Part shown: positions 6,134-7,306 of the stretch, in pieces
How positions within the stretch are numbered: the first letter of the stretch is position 1
Layout: every line of letters begins with the position of its first letter
Origin: Flavobacterium sp. MC2016-06
Lineage (GTDB): Bacteria; Bacteroidota; Bacteroidia; Flavobacteriales; Flavobacteriaceae
Direction of reading: 5' to 3'
DNA: 7,306 bases
NCBI RefSeq assembly: GCF_009711165.2
Contig: NZ_WMID02000066.1
Coordinates: forward strand, 1 to 7,306
The notes under the pieces: model-generated
Told to the model about the DNA's origin: nothing
The model's database searches: none
The model's input: the letters and a program-made list of their open reading frames with translations, nothing else
Program-made: the position numbers and the translations under genes

Positions 6134-7306
6134 TTAATTTTCTACTTTAACGATAGCCATCTTCTCGTTATACGGTTTATTACCTTTTTCTTCTAATGCT
6201 TTAGTAGCTTCAGATAAACCCTCAAATTTCTCATAATAGATGTAATACTTACTTGTGGTTACGTTGTAAAAGAAATTAACATCTGAACGTCCTGCCGCTA
6301 CAGCTTTAGTCAAGAACTCATCTCTTTTTTCAATACTGCTGTGAACTGCAATAATCATATAGTAACCACTATCTGAATTTTTAATATTTTTTATAATCTG
6401 CATATTTGACTGGTCTTCACCAAAATCAAAATCACTTACTGTTAATGGCGTACTACTTGGTTTTGTTGTCTCCTTAATACGTTTTAAAGCTGCTAGATCC
6501 TGTGCGTATCTTCCTTGATCATTTTCGTAAGCCGCACGTTTAATTCTACGTCTTTTCTCTATTTCAGTTTCTGCTTTAATACGCTCTAAATTCGCTAGTA
6601 AAGTGGCACTGTCTTGTTCCATTTTTATTTGTGCTGCTTTTAATTGGTTTATCTTTTCAAGATATGCCTTGTTTAAAGCATCATTTTTATTTGGAACTTT
6701 TTTAAGTCTTTCATTATATAAATTAGTCAACTTAATAATTTCATCTTTTTGGTTTTTATTGGCTTCGGCAATCTGAAGTTTTAAAGCTTCTAACTGACTG
6801 TTTTCGGCGGCCACACTCTTAAATGGTTTTGGCTCTCTATAAATTCCTTTTTCACTTAAATCATTTTCCTCTTTTAAGTCATCCAAATCTTTTTGTTTTT
6901 TCGCTACAGTTGTATTAAACTGAGCTAATAAATCATCTTGTGTTTTACCTGAATCCTCTATAGATTTTGCTAAGTTTTCTATTTCTTGTGCTGTATCATC
7001 TTTTGGCGTCGCAGCAATTTTTGCTGCGGCTGCGGCTGCGGCATCAGCGGCTAATTTTGCTTGGCGAGCTTCTTCTTCTGCCTGCTTAGCTTGTAATGCT
7101 TCTGCATCGGCTTTCGCTTTTGCATCGGCTGCTAACTTAGCTTGACGAGCTTCTTCTGTTGCTCTTGCTTTGGCATCAGCGGCTAGTTTTGCTTCTAATA
7201 TTTCTGCATCAGCTTTGGCTTTTGCATCTGCTGCTAATTTAGCTTTCAATGCTTCTGCGTCTGCTTTCGCTTTTGCATCAGCAGCTAATTTGGCTTGACG
7301 AGCTTC
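6134..7306 (-). CDS. sprD: Probable SprD-type gliding motility protein, C-terminal part (start outside window)
   Basis: The frame is open from the window edge and ends at TAA (6136-6134), with a second in-frame stop, TAG, directly behind it (6133-6131). The visible part is 390 residues. An internal TTG at 7249 could pass for a start, but the same repeat continues upstream of it in frame, so the true start is outside the window. Window residues 1-95 are Ala/Lys/Asp-rich tandem repeats (core LAADAKAKADAE) ending in a poly-Ala run. Residues about 100-265 are charged, Gln/Glu/Lys-rich and probably helical or coiled-coil. A Ser/Thr/Pro linker follows. The last ~80 residues form a compact segment with GYYMIIAVHSS, an R-D-E-F helix and KYYIYYEKF, which resembles the alternating strand-helix pattern of SPOR-like domains. 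It lies 124 bp upstream of a sprB-like gene on the same strand, the place of sprD in the sprCDBF operon of F. johnsoniae, where sprD is needed for normal gliding. The name rests mainly on that synteny. Another periplasmic or outer-membrane coiled-coil protein is possible. Confidence 0.65.
   Translation of the reverse strand, partial: EARQAKLAADAKAKADAEALKAKLAADAKAKADAEILEAKLAADAKARATEEARQAKLAADAKAKADAEALQAKQAEEEARQAKLAADAAAAAAAKIAATPKDDTAQEIENLAKSIEDSGKTQDDLLAQFNTTVAKKQKDLDDLKEENDLSEKGIYREPKPFKSVAAENSQLEALKLQIAEANKNQKDEIIKLTNLYNERLKKVPNKNDALNKAYLEKINQLKAAQIKMEQDSATLLANLERIKAETEIEKRRRIKRAAYENDQGRYAQDLAALKRIKETTKPSSTPLTVSDFDFGEDQSNMQIIKNIKNSDSGYYMIIAVHSSIEKRDEFLTKAVAAGRSDVNFFYNVTTSKYYIYYEKFEGLSEATKALEEKGNKPYNEKMAIVKVEN
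7022..7306 (-). repeat. 51-bp tandem repeats encoding Ala/Lys-rich 17-residue units
   Basis: The coding strand repeats a 17-codon unit (core AKLAADAKAKADAE plus three variable residues). Read 5' to 3' on the minus strand there is one copy at the window edge, three further full units, a short 10-residue unit (LQAKQAEEEA), then a final half unit that passes into seven alanines. The DNA copies are close but not identical, with Ala codons switching between GCA, GCT, GCC and GCG. The composition resembles the helical stalk of TolA-like proteins, so the likely role is a long rigid helix. The array continues past position 7306, so its copy number is unknown. Confidence 0.9.

Noticed and set aside
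7247..7249. TTG at 7249 as the start of the upstream gene
   Set aside because: It lies inside the tandem repeat, and the same frame and repeat continue to the window edge.

Overview
The window looks like chromosomal DNA from a gliding member of the Bacteroidota, most likely Flavobacterium or a close relative. It is AT-rich and AAA/ACA/GGA-type codons dominate. The start region of the long gene has an A-rich stretch rather than a convincing Shine-Dalgarno. Its product looks like the giant cell-surface gliding adhesin SprB. Everything I can support lies on the minus strand, so the genes read from position 7306 down to position 1.

Layout in transcription order. (1) 7306-6134 is the C-terminal 390 codons of a gene whose start lies outside the window. 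It has an Ala/Lys-rich tandem repeat, then a long charged helical region, then an ~80-residue compact C-terminal domain. By position and content it is probably sprD. (2) 6133-6010 is a 124-bp spacer with two small inverted repeats that resemble each other. (3) 6009-1 is one uninterrupted reading frame of 2003 codons that runs off the window with no stop. I checked every in-frame triplet. It is the N-terminal part of a SprB-type adhesin.

The adhesin portion reads from its N-terminus as follows: an unusually long leader (about 46 residues before a conventional signal peptide, cleavage near Ala73/Gln74); a ~390-residue N-terminal domain; a DUF11-like domain (about 464-575); a PKD/Ig-like segment (about 638-706); a Cys-rich module (about 707-822); six Ig-like SprB-type repeats (about 823-1323); a ~200-residue jelly-roll-like domain (about 1324-1527); and five to six more repeats continuing to the window edge. 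Each repeat has a Cys pair 52-67 residues apart, and three carry perfect S-x-D-x-G-x-T-W Asp-box motifs.

In Flavobacterium johnsoniae, sprC, sprD, sprB and sprF form an operon. SprB is exported by the type IX secretion system and carried along the cell surface by the gliding motor, and SprF (PorP-like) is needed to get it out. The window fits the sprD-sprB part of that operon. The system is therefore known. The less familiar features are the extended leader, the jelly-roll embedded in the repeat array, the Asp-boxes, the variable-looking repeats in the upstream gene and the paired hairpins between the genes.
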